Below are positions 26,767 to 34,802 of a stretch of DNA of 64,000 bases, in pieces. Source of the DNA: 13-2-20CM-68-14 sp051955535 (lineage in GTDB: Bacteria; Actinomycetota; Thermoleophilia; Gaiellales; Gaiellaceae); assembly GCA_051955535.1 (NCBI GenBank), contig JBQCGP010000029.1:1-64000 (forward strand). Reading direction: 5' to 3'. The notes beneath the pieces are model-generated. The model was not told where the DNA came from. It was given only the letters and a program-made list of their open reading frames with translations, and did no database searches. Position 1 is the stretch's first letter. Each line of letters starts with the position of its first letter. Both the position numbers and the translations under genes were made by a program.

Positions 26767-26798
26767 GAGCTCGGCGGTTCCTGCGGACCGCCGAGCTC
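26767..26798 (+). terminator. Hairpin with 12-bp stem downstream of the CHRD gene
   Basis: Perfect arms 26767-26778 and 26787-26798 with an 8-nt loop, 19 nt after the CHRD stop codon. No long T-run follows, only GTTTA. Confidence 0.7.
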
Positions 26799-26848
26799 CA
26801 CCGTTTATGCAGCTCAGGCGTTTCGCGATCGCACTGCCGGGGTTTGGC

Positions 26849-26878
26849 GGCCGTGCCGTAAAGCCGGCACGGCCTTTT
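26849..26878 (+). terminator. Hairpin with T-run between convergent genes
   Basis: Perfect 9-bp stem (26849-26857 with 26866-26874) followed by TTTT on the plus strand: a standard intrinsic terminator shape. It may serve the CHRD gene and, on the other strand, lie just beyond the E2 stop at 26901. Confidence 0.75.
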
Positions 26879-26900
26879 CTGACGGCGACGCAAGCGACGC

Positions 26901-28019
26901 CTAGGGCTCCACTCCAGCTTCTAGCCGTTCGATAACTGCCAGCCCGAACTGGGCGGCGCGCGCGCCGTCGACGACGCGGTGGTCGAATGTGACGGCGATC
27001 GTGCCGGTCGGGCGGGCGAGGAGCTCGCCGTCGCGCACGACGGGCCGCTCGGCGACGCGGCCGATGCTGAGGATTCCGACCTCCGGGTAGTTGACGATCG
27101 GCGTCGTCAGCAGCCCGCCGAGCTTGCCTGCGCTCGTGACGGTGAAGGTCGAGCCCCGCAGCTCCTCGGGCTTGAGGCTCCCCTCGCGAGCGGCCTCGGC
27201 CAGGCGCTCGACCTCGGCCGCAAGCTCGTCGACCGACCGCGAGTCGCAGTCGCGGACGACCGGGACGACGAGCCCTTGCTCGGTCTGGACGGCGACGCCG
27301 AGGTCATAGCGGTCGAGGAAGACGATCTCGTCGCCCTCGAGCCGTGCGTTCAGCTCCGGCACTTTCCGGAGCGCCTCGGCGACGGCCTTGAGCGTCATCG
27401 GGACGATGCGCTTGAGGTCGATCGCGCCGAAATCGCACTCTTCCACCCACGTGACCGGCGGCACCTCCGTGTGCGCGCGCGCCATGTGCTCGGCGATCAG
27501 CTTGCGGACACCCCGGAGCGGCTGCCTCGTCCCTTCGGGACTCGGCCGGGGTCTGACCCCCGACGTGGCCGCGGCCTTGACGTCGGCTTCGGTGATCCGC
27601 CCTTGCTGACCTGTCCCGGTGACCGCCGCGAGGTCGACACCCAGCTCCTGAGCGAGCCTGCGGACGAGCGGCGTCGCCCGGACCCGCCCTTCCGGACCCG
27701 GCCGGGGTCTGACCCCGGACACGTCCTGTCGGGGCGCGGGCTCTGCGCGCGGCTGCTCCTCCTCCGCGGGCGGCGCTGCACCGTCGCCGCCGATGACGAC
27801 GAGGACGGTCCCGACCGGAACCGTCTCGCCTTCGCCGACCAGGATCCGAGAGACCTTGCCGGCCGCGGGCGACGGGATCTCGACGGTCGTCTTGTCGGTC
27901 TGGATCTCGACGAGCGGGTCGTCCTCGCCGATCTCCTGCCCCTCGGCGACGAGCCAGCGGGCGATCTCGCCCTCCGTCAGTCCCTCGCCCAGGTCCGGGA
28001 GCTTGAACTCGTAAGCCAC
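26901..28019 (-). CDS. 2-oxo acid dehydrogenase E2 (dihydrolipoamide acyltransferase)
   Basis: 372 residues. Lipoyl domain 1-78 with lipoyl lysine about K43 (TDKTTVEIPSP), linker, peripheral-subunit-binding domain about 115-150 (ATPLVRRLAQELGVDLAAV), second linker, and catalytic domain from about 167 with TFDHRVVDGARAAQF (HxxxDG). Both linkers contain GVRPRP(G/S)PEG, encoded by copies of a palindromic repeat. E2 transfers the acyl group from E1 to CoA; E1 genes lie upstream in the same direction, but no E3 is in the window. GTG 28019 chosen. Confidence 0.93.
   Translation of the reverse strand: MAYEFKLPDLGEGLTEGEIARWLVAEGQEIGEDDPLVEIQTDKTTVEIPSPAAGKVSRILVGEGETVPVGTVLVVIGGDGAAPPAEEEQPRAEPAPRQDVSGVRPRPGPEGRVRATPLVRRLAQELGVDLAAVTGTGQQGRITEADVKAAATSGVRPRPSPEGTRQPLRGVRKLIAEHMARAHTEVPPVTWVEECDFGAIDLKRIVPMTLKAVAEALRKVPELNARLEGDEIVFLDRYDLGVAVQTEQGLVVPVVRDCDSRSVDELAAEVERLAEAAREGSLKPEELRGSTFTVTSAGKLGGLLTTPIVNYPEVGILSIGRVAERPVVRDGELLARPTGTIAVTFDHRVVDGARAAQFGLAVIERLEAGVEP
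27531..27565 (-). repeat. Palindromic repeat copy A, inside the E2 coding sequence
   Basis: Core GGGGTCTGACCCC at 27548-27560. Read with the gene it encodes SGVRPRPSPEG in the linker after the peripheral-subunit-binding domain. It differs from copy B at 3 positions over about 31 nt. Confidence 0.8.
27687..27723 (-). repeat. Palindromic repeat copy B, inside the E2 coding sequence
   Basis: Core GGGGTCTGACCCC at 27704-27716, encoding SGVRPRPGPEG in the linker before the peripheral-subunit-binding domain. Same orientation and reading frame as copy A. Confidence 0.8.
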
Positions 28020-28030
28020 GCCGCGGGAAT

Positions 28031-28423
28031 CTAGCGGCGCGGCATCCCGACCCACGCATCGGCCGGGACGATCAGCACCCGCAGACCGCCCTCGACGCGC
28101 CAGAGCGAGACCGCCTGCTCGTCGCCGCCGAGCTCGGCCGCGACCTCGCGCGGCACGTAGCCGGCCTGAAGCGTCCGCTCCTCGTTCCAGATCGCGACCG
28201 CATTCGGGTCGTGCTCATTGTCCGGCTCGGGAACCAGCGCCAGCCGCCGCCCAGGCTCGAACGAGGCGTCCTCGACGTTGCCCGGCCGGAAGGTGACGCC
28301 GGCGACGGCGACGACGCGCAGCCGCGGGTCCTCCCAGCGCACGGGCTCGCCCGAGGCGGCATCGCGTAGCCGGTACCCGGCCCCGGCGTGCTCGAGCCAA
28401 AGCCGCAGACGCTGGCTCGTCAT
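28031..28423 (-). CDS. HIRAN domain protein
   Basis: 130 residues. The C-terminal half has VAGVTFRPGNVEDASF, RRLALVPEPDNEHDPNAVAIWN and AGYVPREVAAEL, the HIRAN pattern, a small beta domain that binds DNA 3' ends in helicase fusions and also occurs alone in bacteria. ATG 28423 overlaps the acetamidase stop as ATGA, so it is translated with that gene. Its role inside a dehydrogenase operon is not evident. Confidence 0.82.
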   Translation of the reverse strand: MTSQRLRLWLEHAGAGYRLRDAASGEPVRWEDPRLRVVAVAGVTFRPGNVEDASFEPGRRLALVPEPDNEHDPNAVAIWNEERTLQAGYVPREVAAELGGDEQAVSLWRVEGGLRVLIVPADAWVGMPRR

Positions 28424-29376
28424 CCCTCCGCGCCGAGCGCGTCGCGACGCAGGACGGCGTGTACGCCGACGACACCGTTCACGACCTGCGTCACGCGGAG
28501 GTCGACGATCACGCTCGCGAGCGCCAGCGCTTCGCGCCGCTCGAGACCATATTCCCGCTCCATCAGCTCGAGCATCGCGTCGACCGCCCCCACCATCGCC
28601 TCGTCCAGATCCTCGCCGAGACCCAGCGTCAGCCAGGCCTCCTTCGTCAGAGCCACCGGCCCCGAAAGCTCGAGGTCGTCCCGAACAACGAGCGTCAGCT
28701 CCGCGCGCTCGAGCGGGCATTCGATAGCAGTCGTCGAGACCTCGCCGTCACCCTGCAGCGCATGACAGTCGCCTGCCGAGAACCGCGCGCCGTCGACCGG
28801 AATCGGCAGGAAAAGTGTCGTACCGGCGACGAGCTCCTTGCAGTCGAGATTGCCGCCGCAACGGCGCGGAGGGCCGGTGGAGTGCACGCCGGGCTCGTCG
28901 GGCGGCATGCCGAGCACACCGAGGAAGGGCGACAGGCGGAGCTCGCGGCCCTCGCCGTCGCGGGCCATTGCGTCGTCCGCGTCCAGCTCCCAGACGAGGA
29001 CGCGACTCTCGCCGGCACCAACGCCGAGCCGGTCGTTCAGGAACGTCGACCAGCCGCCCGCGACCGTGAGGCCGAACGGCCCGACCCGTACCGACTCGAC
29101 GCGGACTTCGAGCACTTCACCGGCCCTCACCCCGCGAACCTCGACCGGGCCGATCAGCGCGTGCCCCTCGTCGAGCACAGGGTCGCGCGGCTCGAAGCGG
29201 CGGCGCTCGGGACCATCACCGCGCGGGGGCTCGAGACCCCAGCCCGCGTCGAGCGTCCCGAATGCGATCGTGTCTCCGGAGTCGATCTCCAGGATCGGAT
29301 CGAGGTCGCGAGAGAAGTGCCCGTGCAGCGTCCGCCGCTCGAGCGGAATCTCGTGCGGAGGCCGCCCCCCGCTCAG
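28420..29376 (-). CDS. Acetamidase/formamidase family protein
   Basis: About 318 residues of the FmdA_AmdA family, zinc-type amidases acting on formamide/acetamide. Family features include DLDPILEIDSGDTIAFGTLDAG, HALIGPVEVRGVRAGEVLEV, LGVLGMPPDEPGVHSTGPPR and GDCHALQGDGEVS. No ATG, GTG or TTG occurs near the needed N-terminus; CTG 29376 overlaps the E1beta TGA as CTGA and is the likely start. Sits between E1beta and the HIRAN gene. Confidence 0.85.
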   Translation of the reverse strand: MSGGRPPHEIPLERRTLHGHFSRDLDPILEIDSGDTIAFGTLDAGWGLEPPRGDGPERRRFEPRDPVLDEGHALIGPVEVRGVRAGEVLEVRVESVRVGPFGLTVAGGWSTFLNDRLGVGAGESRVLVWELDADDAMARDGEGRELRLSPFLGVLGMPPDEPGVHSTGPPRRCGGNLDCKELVAGTTLFLPIPVDGARFSAGDCHALQGDGEVSTTAIECPLERAELTLVVRDDLELSGPVALTKEAWLTLGLGEDLDEAMVGAVDAMLELMEREYGLERREALALASVIVDLRVTQVVNGVVGVHAVLRRDALGAEG

Positions 29377-30347
29377 AACTCGAGCGTCTTCCGCACCGCG
29401 GCGACCACCCGCTCGACCGAAGGCATGTACGCGTCCTCGATCTGCCAGTACGGATACGGAACGTCGTAGCCCGTCACACGGATCACTGGCGCGTGCAGGT
29501 CGAGGATCGCCTTCTCGGCCAGGATCGCCGCCAGTTCCGCGCCGAAGCCCGCCACCCGCGGTGCCTCTTGCACGATCACGGCGCGGCCGGTCTTGCCCAC
29601 CGACGCGAGCAGCGCGTCCTCGTCCAGCGGCTTCAGAGTGCGGATGTCCAGCACCTCGACCGACGCCTCTTCCTCGAGCGCATCGGCGGCCGCCTCCGCG
29701 ACCGGAACCATCGCGCCGTAAGCGACCACGGTGACGTCGTCGCCCTCCCGAGCCACCCTCGCCTCCCCGAGCGGCACGACGTGCTCGCCCGCGGGCACCT
29801 CGCCGCGCATCGTCCGGTAGTGGAGCTTGGGCTCCAGGACGACGACCGGATCGGGGTCGCGGATCGCAGCCGCCAGCAGCCCCTTCGCGTCCGCCGGCGT
29901 CGACGGAATCGCCACCTTCACCCCGGGCGTGTGCACGTAGTAGGCCTCGGGCGAGTCGTCGTGGAGCTCGGGTGCCCGAACGCCGCCGCCGTACGGCATC
30001 CGCACGACGAGCGGGAACTCCATGCCGCCGCGCGTCCGCCAGCGGTAGCGGCCGACATGAGTGATCAGCTGGTCCAGACACGGATAGGAAAAGGCGTCGT
30101 ACTGCATCTCGCAGACCGGCCGCCAGCCGGCCATGCAGAGCCCGACCGCCGTGCCGAGAATCCCCGCCTCGGCGAGCGGTGTGTCGACGCATCGCTCGGC
30201 GCCGTACTTGTCCCGCAGCCCGGCCGTCGCGCGGAAGACCCCGCCGGCCCGGCCGACGTCCTCGCCCATGACCATCACGTTCGGGTCGCGCCCGAGCTCG
30301 ACGTGGAACGCATCGTTGATGGCCTCGACGAGCGTGAGCTCACTCAC
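29373..30347 (-). CDS. 2-oxo acid dehydrogenase E1 component, beta subunit
   Basis: 324 residues, opening SELTLVEAINDAFHVELGRDPNV, then GEDVGRAGGVF, DTPLAEAGILGTAVG and the LDIRTLKPLDEDALLASV transketolase C-terminal start. It forms the TPP-dependent E1 with the alpha subunit encoded just upstream. GTG 30347 overlaps the alpha end by 8 nt. Sequence alone does not settle pyruvate versus branched-chain substrate. Confidence 0.93.
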   Translation of the reverse strand: MSELTLVEAINDAFHVELGRDPNVMVMGEDVGRAGGVFRATAGLRDKYGAERCVDTPLAEAGILGTAVGLCMAGWRPVCEMQYDAFSYPCLDQLITHVGRYRWRTRGGMEFPLVVRMPYGGGVRAPELHDDSPEAYYVHTPGVKVAIPSTPADAKGLLAAAIRDPDPVVVLEPKLHYRTMRGEVPAGEHVVPLGEARVAREGDDVTVVAYGAMVPVAEAAADALEEEASVEVLDIRTLKPLDEDALLASVGKTGRAVIVQEAPRVAGFGAELAAILAEKAILDLHAPVIRVTGYDVPYPYWQIEDAYMPSVERVVAAVRKTLEF

Positions 30348-31410
30348 TGTCGAGCACCTCCCGCAGCTCGGCCAGCTCGGACGCCAGCGACGGGGGCGGC
30401 GATGTGTACGCGTGCTCGAACACGAGCCCGACGTCGGCCGGCGGCGCGGCCTCGGCCGCCGCGATCCCCGCACGCAGGGCCTCGGTTGCCTCGGCGCGCG
30501 TCGACTCCGCGAGCTCGTCGTTCAGGACTCCGACGCGGCGCAGGTAAGCCTCGTAGCGGCCGAGGCACTCGCGCTGCTTCTCCTCCTCGACCCGCTCCAG
30601 GTCGATGTAGGCGCGCGGGTCGTCAGCCGTCGCGTGCGGTGCCGCCCGGTACGAGACCGCCTCGATGAACGTCGGGCCTTGACCGGCTCGCGCGCGGGAG
30701 ACCGCGTCGCGGGTGACCTCGTAGACGGCGAGCACGTCGCCACCGTCCACGCGGACGCCCGGCATGCCGTAGCCGACGGCCTTGTCCGCCAGCGTCTCGG
30801 CCGCCGTCTGCGCGGACAACGGCGTCGAGATCGCCCACTGGTTGTTGTTACAGAAGAGGACGAGCGGCGCCCGCATCACCGCGGCGAAGTTGGCTCCCTC
30901 GTGGAACGAGCCCTCCGACGTCGCGCCGTCGCCGAAGAAGGTGATCGCGCAGGCGGATTCGCCGCGCAGCTTCTTTCCCCAAGCCAACCCGGCGGCGTGC
31001 GGCACGTGCGTCCCGATCGGCACGCAGATCGAGGCGACGTTGTAGTCGAGCGGGTTCCACCAGCCGGACGGGTGCCCGCGCCACCACGAGAGAACGGTCT
31101 CGACCGGCATCCCGCGCAGCAGCCCGATCGCCGACTCGCGGTAGCTCGGGAAAATCCAGTCGTCGCGCTCGAGCGCGTAGACCGCCCCGGCCTGTATCGC
31201 TTCGTGGTTCCAGAAGATCGCGTACGTACCGATCCGGCCCTGGCGGTGGAAGACGACCGACCGCTCGTCGTACGTGCGCAGCAGCACCATCGAGCGGTAG
31301 AGCTCGAGCAGGTCGCGCTCGTCCAGTCCATCGACCTCGCCGTCGGGTATCGCATCGCCGTCGCCGATTACGCGACGCAGATCACCTTCGGCAGGAAGCA
31401 CCCCGGCCAT
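30340..31410 (-). CDS. 2-oxo acid dehydrogenase E1 component, alpha subunit
   Basis: 356 residues. The TPP motif GDG-x(n)-NN is clear: FFGDGATSEGSFHEGANFAA followed by LVLFCNNNQWAIS. The phosphorylation-loop-like YRAAPHATADDPRAY is present. It decarboxylates the 2-oxo acid with the beta subunit and passes the acyl group to E2 at 26901-28019. ATG 31410 has a TAGATT box 9 nt upstream that overlaps the preceding gene's stop. Confidence 0.93.
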   Translation of the reverse strand: MAGVLPAEGDLRRVIGDGDAIPDGEVDGLDERDLLELYRSMVLLRTYDERSVVFHRQGRIGTYAIFWNHEAIQAGAVYALERDDWIFPSYRESAIGLLRGMPVETVLSWWRGHPSGWWNPLDYNVASICVPIGTHVPHAAGLAWGKKLRGESACAITFFGDGATSEGSFHEGANFAAVMRAPLVLFCNNNQWAISTPLSAQTAAETLADKAVGYGMPGVRVDGGDVLAVYEVTRDAVSRARAGQGPTFIEAVSYRAAPHATADDPRAYIDLERVEEEKQRECLGRYEAYLRRVGVLNDELAESTRAEATEALRAGIAAAEAAPPADVGLVFEHAYTSPPPSLASELAELREVLDSE

Positions 31411-31419
31411 CGGCCGCGA

Positions 31420-31425
31420 AATCTA
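31420..31425 (-). promoter_or_regulatory. -10 box TAGATT overlapping a stop codon
   Basis: TAGATT ends 9 nt before ATG 31410 of E1alpha. Its TAG (31425-31423) is also the stop codon of the upstream membrane protein gene. Confidence 0.5.
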
Positions 31426-31935
31426 CCGCTCGGCCTCGTACACGGCCCTCGCCAGAACGAGGACGACCGCGAGCAGCCCGACAACGGCGAGAACGCCGAC
31501 CGTCTCGAGCACAAGGCCGCCGCCCGGACGGAGCCCAAGCGCCGCGAGCACGCAGGCCACCAGCACGAGCGCCCCCAGGCCGCGAAGCGCCAACCCGGCG
31601 GCTCGGCGGGCCACGAGCTCGCCCTCATCCGGAACGGACGCCTGCTCGAGCGACCAGTACGCAAGCTCAGCGGCGACGAAGACGCCGACCGCCGCTAGCA
31701 CGGTCCCGCCCGGGGCTCCCGCCCCGCGCGTCCAGGCCGAGAGGGACCACGACGCCGCGACTCCGACGAGCCCGGGCACGATTCCGCGCGCGCCGGCCCT
31801 CGCGACCGCGTATGCGAGCAAGGCGGCGCCGGCCAGCCCGAGCGCCAGCACCAGGAGCGACAGCCGTTCGGCGGTGAACGTCCCGTAGAGGACGACGGCC
31901 GCGGCGGCGACGACCGAAGCCGCCCCGGGCGCTAG
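31423..31935 (-). CDS. Unknown polytopic membrane protein downstream of DUF58
   Basis: Up to 170 residues with about five hydrophobic segments. From GTG 31851 the protein would start inside what looks like the second helix; the frame is open and hydrophobic upstream (APGAASVVAAAAVVLYGTF) as far as the DUF58 stop, where its first codon is CTA overlapping TAG (CTAG). No ATG, GTG or TTG lies in that upstream part, so the true start is unresolved (a rare start codon, GTG 31851, or a sequence error). Last gene of the DagK-MoxR-DUF58 operon. Confidence 0.6.
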   Translation of the reverse strand, partial: LAPGAASVVAAAAVVLYGTFTAERLSLLVLALGLAGAALLAYAVARAGARGIVPGLVGVAASWSLSAWTRGAGAPGGTVLAAVGVFVAAELAYWSLEQASVPDEGELVARRAAGLALRGLGALVLVACVLAALGLRPGGGLVLETVGVLAVVGLLAVVLVLARAVYEAER

Positions 31936-33227
31936 ACGCGTGCGCGAGCGTGGCGACGAGATGCGTTCACCCCCTCCAGCACGCTCGCCAGCGGCGTGCC
32001 CTCATGCCATTCCACCACCGGAGCGCCCGCGCGCTCGTACTGGAAGCGCCGTCCCTCGCGGCGCAGCTTCCAGAGACGGAACGCAAGCTCCCCGAGCTCG
32101 CCGGGAGGCGTCTCGGCGTAAGCCAGAGGCGAGACCTCGACGATGACGAGATCGAACCCGCGGGCGCGGAGGTCGAGCAGCGCCCCGATGGCGCGGTCGT
32201 CCAGCAGGGGCGTCAGCGCGAGCACAAGCGCCTTCGGCGGCAACGTCCCACGCGGGAGCACGTCGATCTCCTTCCAGGCGTAGCTGAGCGTGATCTCGGT
32301 GTTCAGCAGCGCCTCGACGATCCGGTATCGCTGCACCAGTCCCGTGCCTGGTTGGAGCCAGTTGAGGACGCCGCCGAAGTTGACTAGGCCGACCCGGTCC
32401 TTCTCGAGGAGGTAGCGCTCCGTGAGCGTCGCCGCGGCGCGGACGGCCTCGTCGAGCGTCCCGCGATCGCCGCGGCGCGCGTCGACGAAGCTGTCGAGGA
32501 AGATGATCACGTCGGCGTTCCGCTCGGCGTGAAACTCGTTGACCCAGAGCTCGCCGCGCCGGGCACTGGCGCGCCAGTTGATCCGTCTGACCCGGTCGCC
32601 CGGGACGAACTCCCGCAGGTCGGCGAACTCGAGCCCTTCGCCCTTGGCGCGCGAGACCCGATTGCCGGTGAAGAGCTGCGTCTCGCGAGGCCCGACCAGC
32701 TCGCGCAGCTCTTCCGGCCGCGGATAGATGCGGAGGATGGACCCCTTCTCGAGCGTCTCCTCCCAGACGAGCAGCCCGGCCGCGTCGCCGACGCGCAGGT
32801 GCACGTCCCCGAGCCGCGGCGCACCCCAGTGGGTGGCGCGAAAGCGCAGTTCGAACAGCCGCTCCTCGCCGAGCCCGAGCCGCAGCGCCGTCGGGTTCGT
32901 CCCAGAGACGAGCTCCAGCCCGCGCGGAACCTCGACGAGCAGCTCGAGCCGCGGCACGGAGTCGCGCGCATCCATCTCGATCTCGAGCACGACCTCGTCG
33001 CCCTCGAGCACCCGGTCGCGGTCGATCTCGACGTGCATCCGCACGTCGGGCCGGCGCGACACCGCGAGCCCGATCGCCAGCACGACCGCGAACGGCGCCG
33101 CGATCGCGGCGAGCTCCGGGCGGGCCAAGATCAGCGACGCCAGCAGCCCGAGCGCCGTCAGGAGGACGTAGCCGCCGAGCTTCGGCGTCGCGTAGCGAAC
33201 CACGCCGGAAAGCCCAAGCGCATTCAC
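31932..33227 (-). CDS. DUF58 family membrane protein
   Basis: 431 residues. Two N-terminal membrane helices (about 15-55), a beta-rich region, and the DUF58 signature GLEFADLREFVPGDRVRRINWRASARRGELWVNEF, here quoted only by its ends GLEFADLREF and NWRASARRGEL, followed by a VWA-like domain with DVIIFLDSF. DUF58 genes accompany MoxR ATPases, as here. GTG 33227 chosen; the frame is open further upstream without good starts. A strong hairpin lies 21 nt before the start. Confidence 0.88.
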   Translation of the reverse strand: MNALGLSGVVRYATPKLGGYVLLTALGLLASLILARPELAAIAAPFAVVLAIGLAVSRRPDVRMHVEIDRDRVLEGDEVVLEIEMDARDSVPRLELLVEVPRGLELVSGTNPTALRLGLGEERLFELRFRATHWGAPRLGDVHLRVGDAAGLLVWEETLEKGSILRIYPRPEELRELVGPRETQLFTGNRVSRAKGEGLEFADLREFVPGDRVRRINWRASARRGELWVNEFHAERNADVIIFLDSFVDARRGDRGTLDEAVRAAATLTERYLLEKDRVGLVNFGGVLNWLQPGTGLVQRYRIVEALLNTEITLSYAWKEIDVLPRGTLPPKALVLALTPLLDDRAIGALLDLRARGFDLVIVEVSPLAYAETPPGELGELAFRLWKLRREGRRFQYERAGAPVVEWHEGTPLASVLEGVNASRRHARARV

Positions 33228-33247
33228 CTTTGCGACCGGGGATCGGC

Positions 33248-33272
33248 GCCCGCGCGAGTAAATCGCGCGGGC
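33248..33272 (-). other. 10-bp hairpin between moxR and DUF58
   Basis: Perfect arms 33248-33257 and 33263-33272 with a 5-nt loop, in the 91-nt gap between the moxR stop and the DUF58 start. It could attenuate or protect the transcript; no T-run follows on the minus strand. Confidence 0.5.
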
Positions 33273-33318
33273 TCTTGTGCGGCATCGCAAGCGACGCCTT
33301 GGCGAACCACCCCGTCGG

Positions 33319-34290
33319 TCATTCCGGCAGCTGGAGTGCTTCTTCTGCCGAAGGAGTCGGCACCTGCTCGAGCGTCTCGCGGACGACGTCGTCGCCGCTG
33401 ATCCGCTGCACCCAGAGCTCCGGCTTCAGCATCAGCCGGTGGCCGAGCCCGGGGACGGCGACCGCCTTGACGTCGTCCGGGGTCGTGAAGTCGCGGCCGT
33501 GCAGGGCGGCCCGGCAGCGGCTGAGCTTGAGCAGCGCCAGCGAGCCGCGCGGGCTGGCGCCGACCTGGAGTCGCGGATTCGCTCTCGTCGCCGCGACGAG
33601 GTCGACGATGTAGCGGCCAAGGCTCTCGCCGACGTGCACGTCCTCGACGGCCAACTGCATCGCCAGCAGCGTCTCGCGGTCGACGATTGGGTTGAGCTCG
33701 ACCTCGTCCTCGCCGCGCTCGAGGCGCCGCTCGAGGATCGCCCACTCGTCCTCCGGGCCCGGGTAACCGACCTGGAGGCGCAGCAGGAAGCGGTCGAGCT
33801 GCGCCTCCGGCAGCGGATACGTGCCCTCGTATTCGACGGGATTCTGCGTCGCGAGCACGAGGAAAGGTCGCTCGAGCAGATGTGTCCGCCCCTCGATCGT
33901 GACTTGCCGCTCCTGCATTCCCTCGAGCAGCGCGGCCTGCGTCTTCGGGGGCGCGCGGTTGATCTCGTCGGCGAGCAGAACGTTGGTGAAGATCGGCCCG
34001 GACCGGAACTCGAAGTCGGAGGTGCGCTGGTCGAAGATCGACGAGCCGGTCACGTCTCCGGGCATCAGGTCCGGCGTGAACTGGACCCGCGTGAAGCGCA
34101 TCGACGTCACCTCCGCGAACGACCGCGCGATCAGCGTCTTTGCGAGCCCCGGGAAGTCCTCGATCAGGACGTGCCCGTCCGCCAGGACGCCGAGCAGGAC
34201 GAGCTCGAGCGCGTCGCGTTTGCCGACGATCGCCCGTTCGAGCTCGGCCAGGACCTGCTCGGCCTTGGCCGCGAGCTGCTCGATCGTCAC
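33319..34290 (-). CDS. MoxR family AAA ATPase
   Basis: 323 residues. Walker A region DFPGLAKTLIARSFAE (PG-x-x-KT), Walker B VLLADEINRAPPKTQAALLE, sensor LATQNPVEYEGTYPLPEAQLDRF and the typical C-terminal SPRGSLALLKLSRCRA. MoxR ATPases act as chaperones in maturation or membrane-stress systems with DUF58/VWA partners. GTG 34290 overlaps the upstream stop (GTGA). Confidence 0.93.
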   Translation of the reverse strand: MTIEQLAAKAEQVLAELERAIVGKRDALELVLLGVLADGHVLIEDFPGLAKTLIARSFAEVTSMRFTRVQFTPDLMPGDVTGSSIFDQRTSDFEFRSGPIFTNVLLADEINRAPPKTQAALLEGMQERQVTIEGRTHLLERPFLVLATQNPVEYEGTYPLPEAQLDRFLLRLQVGYPGPEDEWAILERRLERGEDEVELNPIVDRETLLAMQLAVEDVHVGESLGRYIVDLVAATRANPRLQVGASPRGSLALLKLSRCRAALHGRDFTTPDDVKAVAVPGLGHRLMLKPELWVQRISGDDVVRETLEQVPTPSAEEALQLPE

Positions 34291-34802
34291 AGCTGCTCCA
34301 ACCGGTCGACGTCGCGCGCGAGCTCGGCTGGGTCGATCCCGGAGGCACTCCGCCTGCCCAGCTTGCGGTCCGGATCGACGAGCGCCGTAAGCTCGTCGCC
34401 GAGCAGCGGCTGCGCTCGCTCGGGGTCGCGGTCGAGCTCGATCCCGTGGCGCGCGTACAGCCGGTCGGCCGCGAGCTGGCGCAGCAGCGGGCGCAACCGG
34501 TAGTGCAGGTCGAACTCGTTCCCGGTCCCGAGGACGACGAGCCGGTCGAAGCGGTCGAGCTCCGCGATCGGCGGCTGCTCCTCCGGCTTCGCCGGATCGC
34601 GCTCGAACGGCGACCGTAGCCAGGCCTTCGGCGCGAGAGTCCTAAACGAGGAGACAAGCGCGCTGACCGCGATCGCGGCAAGGACCAGCTCGTAGATACC
34701 GACGAAGAGCGATCGCTTCGAAGGCACCGCGACGACGAGCGCGAGGAGGATGGCCGTCAGAAGGACGACGCCCGCGGAGATCCGCAGCACTGCCCCTTTC
34801 AT
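34287..34802 (-). CDS. Unknown membrane-anchored protein in the moxR operon
   Basis: 171 residues: two N-terminal hydrophobic helices (LRISAGVVLLTAILLALVVA and SLFVGIYELVLAAIAVSAL) and a charged cytoplasmic part rich in Arg, Asp and Glu ending DVDRLEQL. ATG 34802 overlaps the DUF4129 stop (ATGA) and its own stop overlaps moxR. Proteins at this position often accompany MoxR/DUF58, but I cannot assign a family. Confidence 0.75.
   Translation of the reverse strand: MKGAVLRISAGVVLLTAILLALVVAVPSKRSLFVGIYELVLAAIAVSALVSSFRTLAPKAWLRSPFERDPAKPEEQPPIAELDRFDRLVVLGTGNEFDLHYRLRPLLRQLAADRLYARHGIELDRDPERAQPLLGDELTALVDPDRKLGRRSASGIDPAELARDVDRLEQL

Noticed and set aside
26884..33300. CGCAAGCGACGCC string present at 26888-26900 and 33286-33298
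   Set aside because: Only two copies, 13 nt, different surroundings; too little to call a repeat family.
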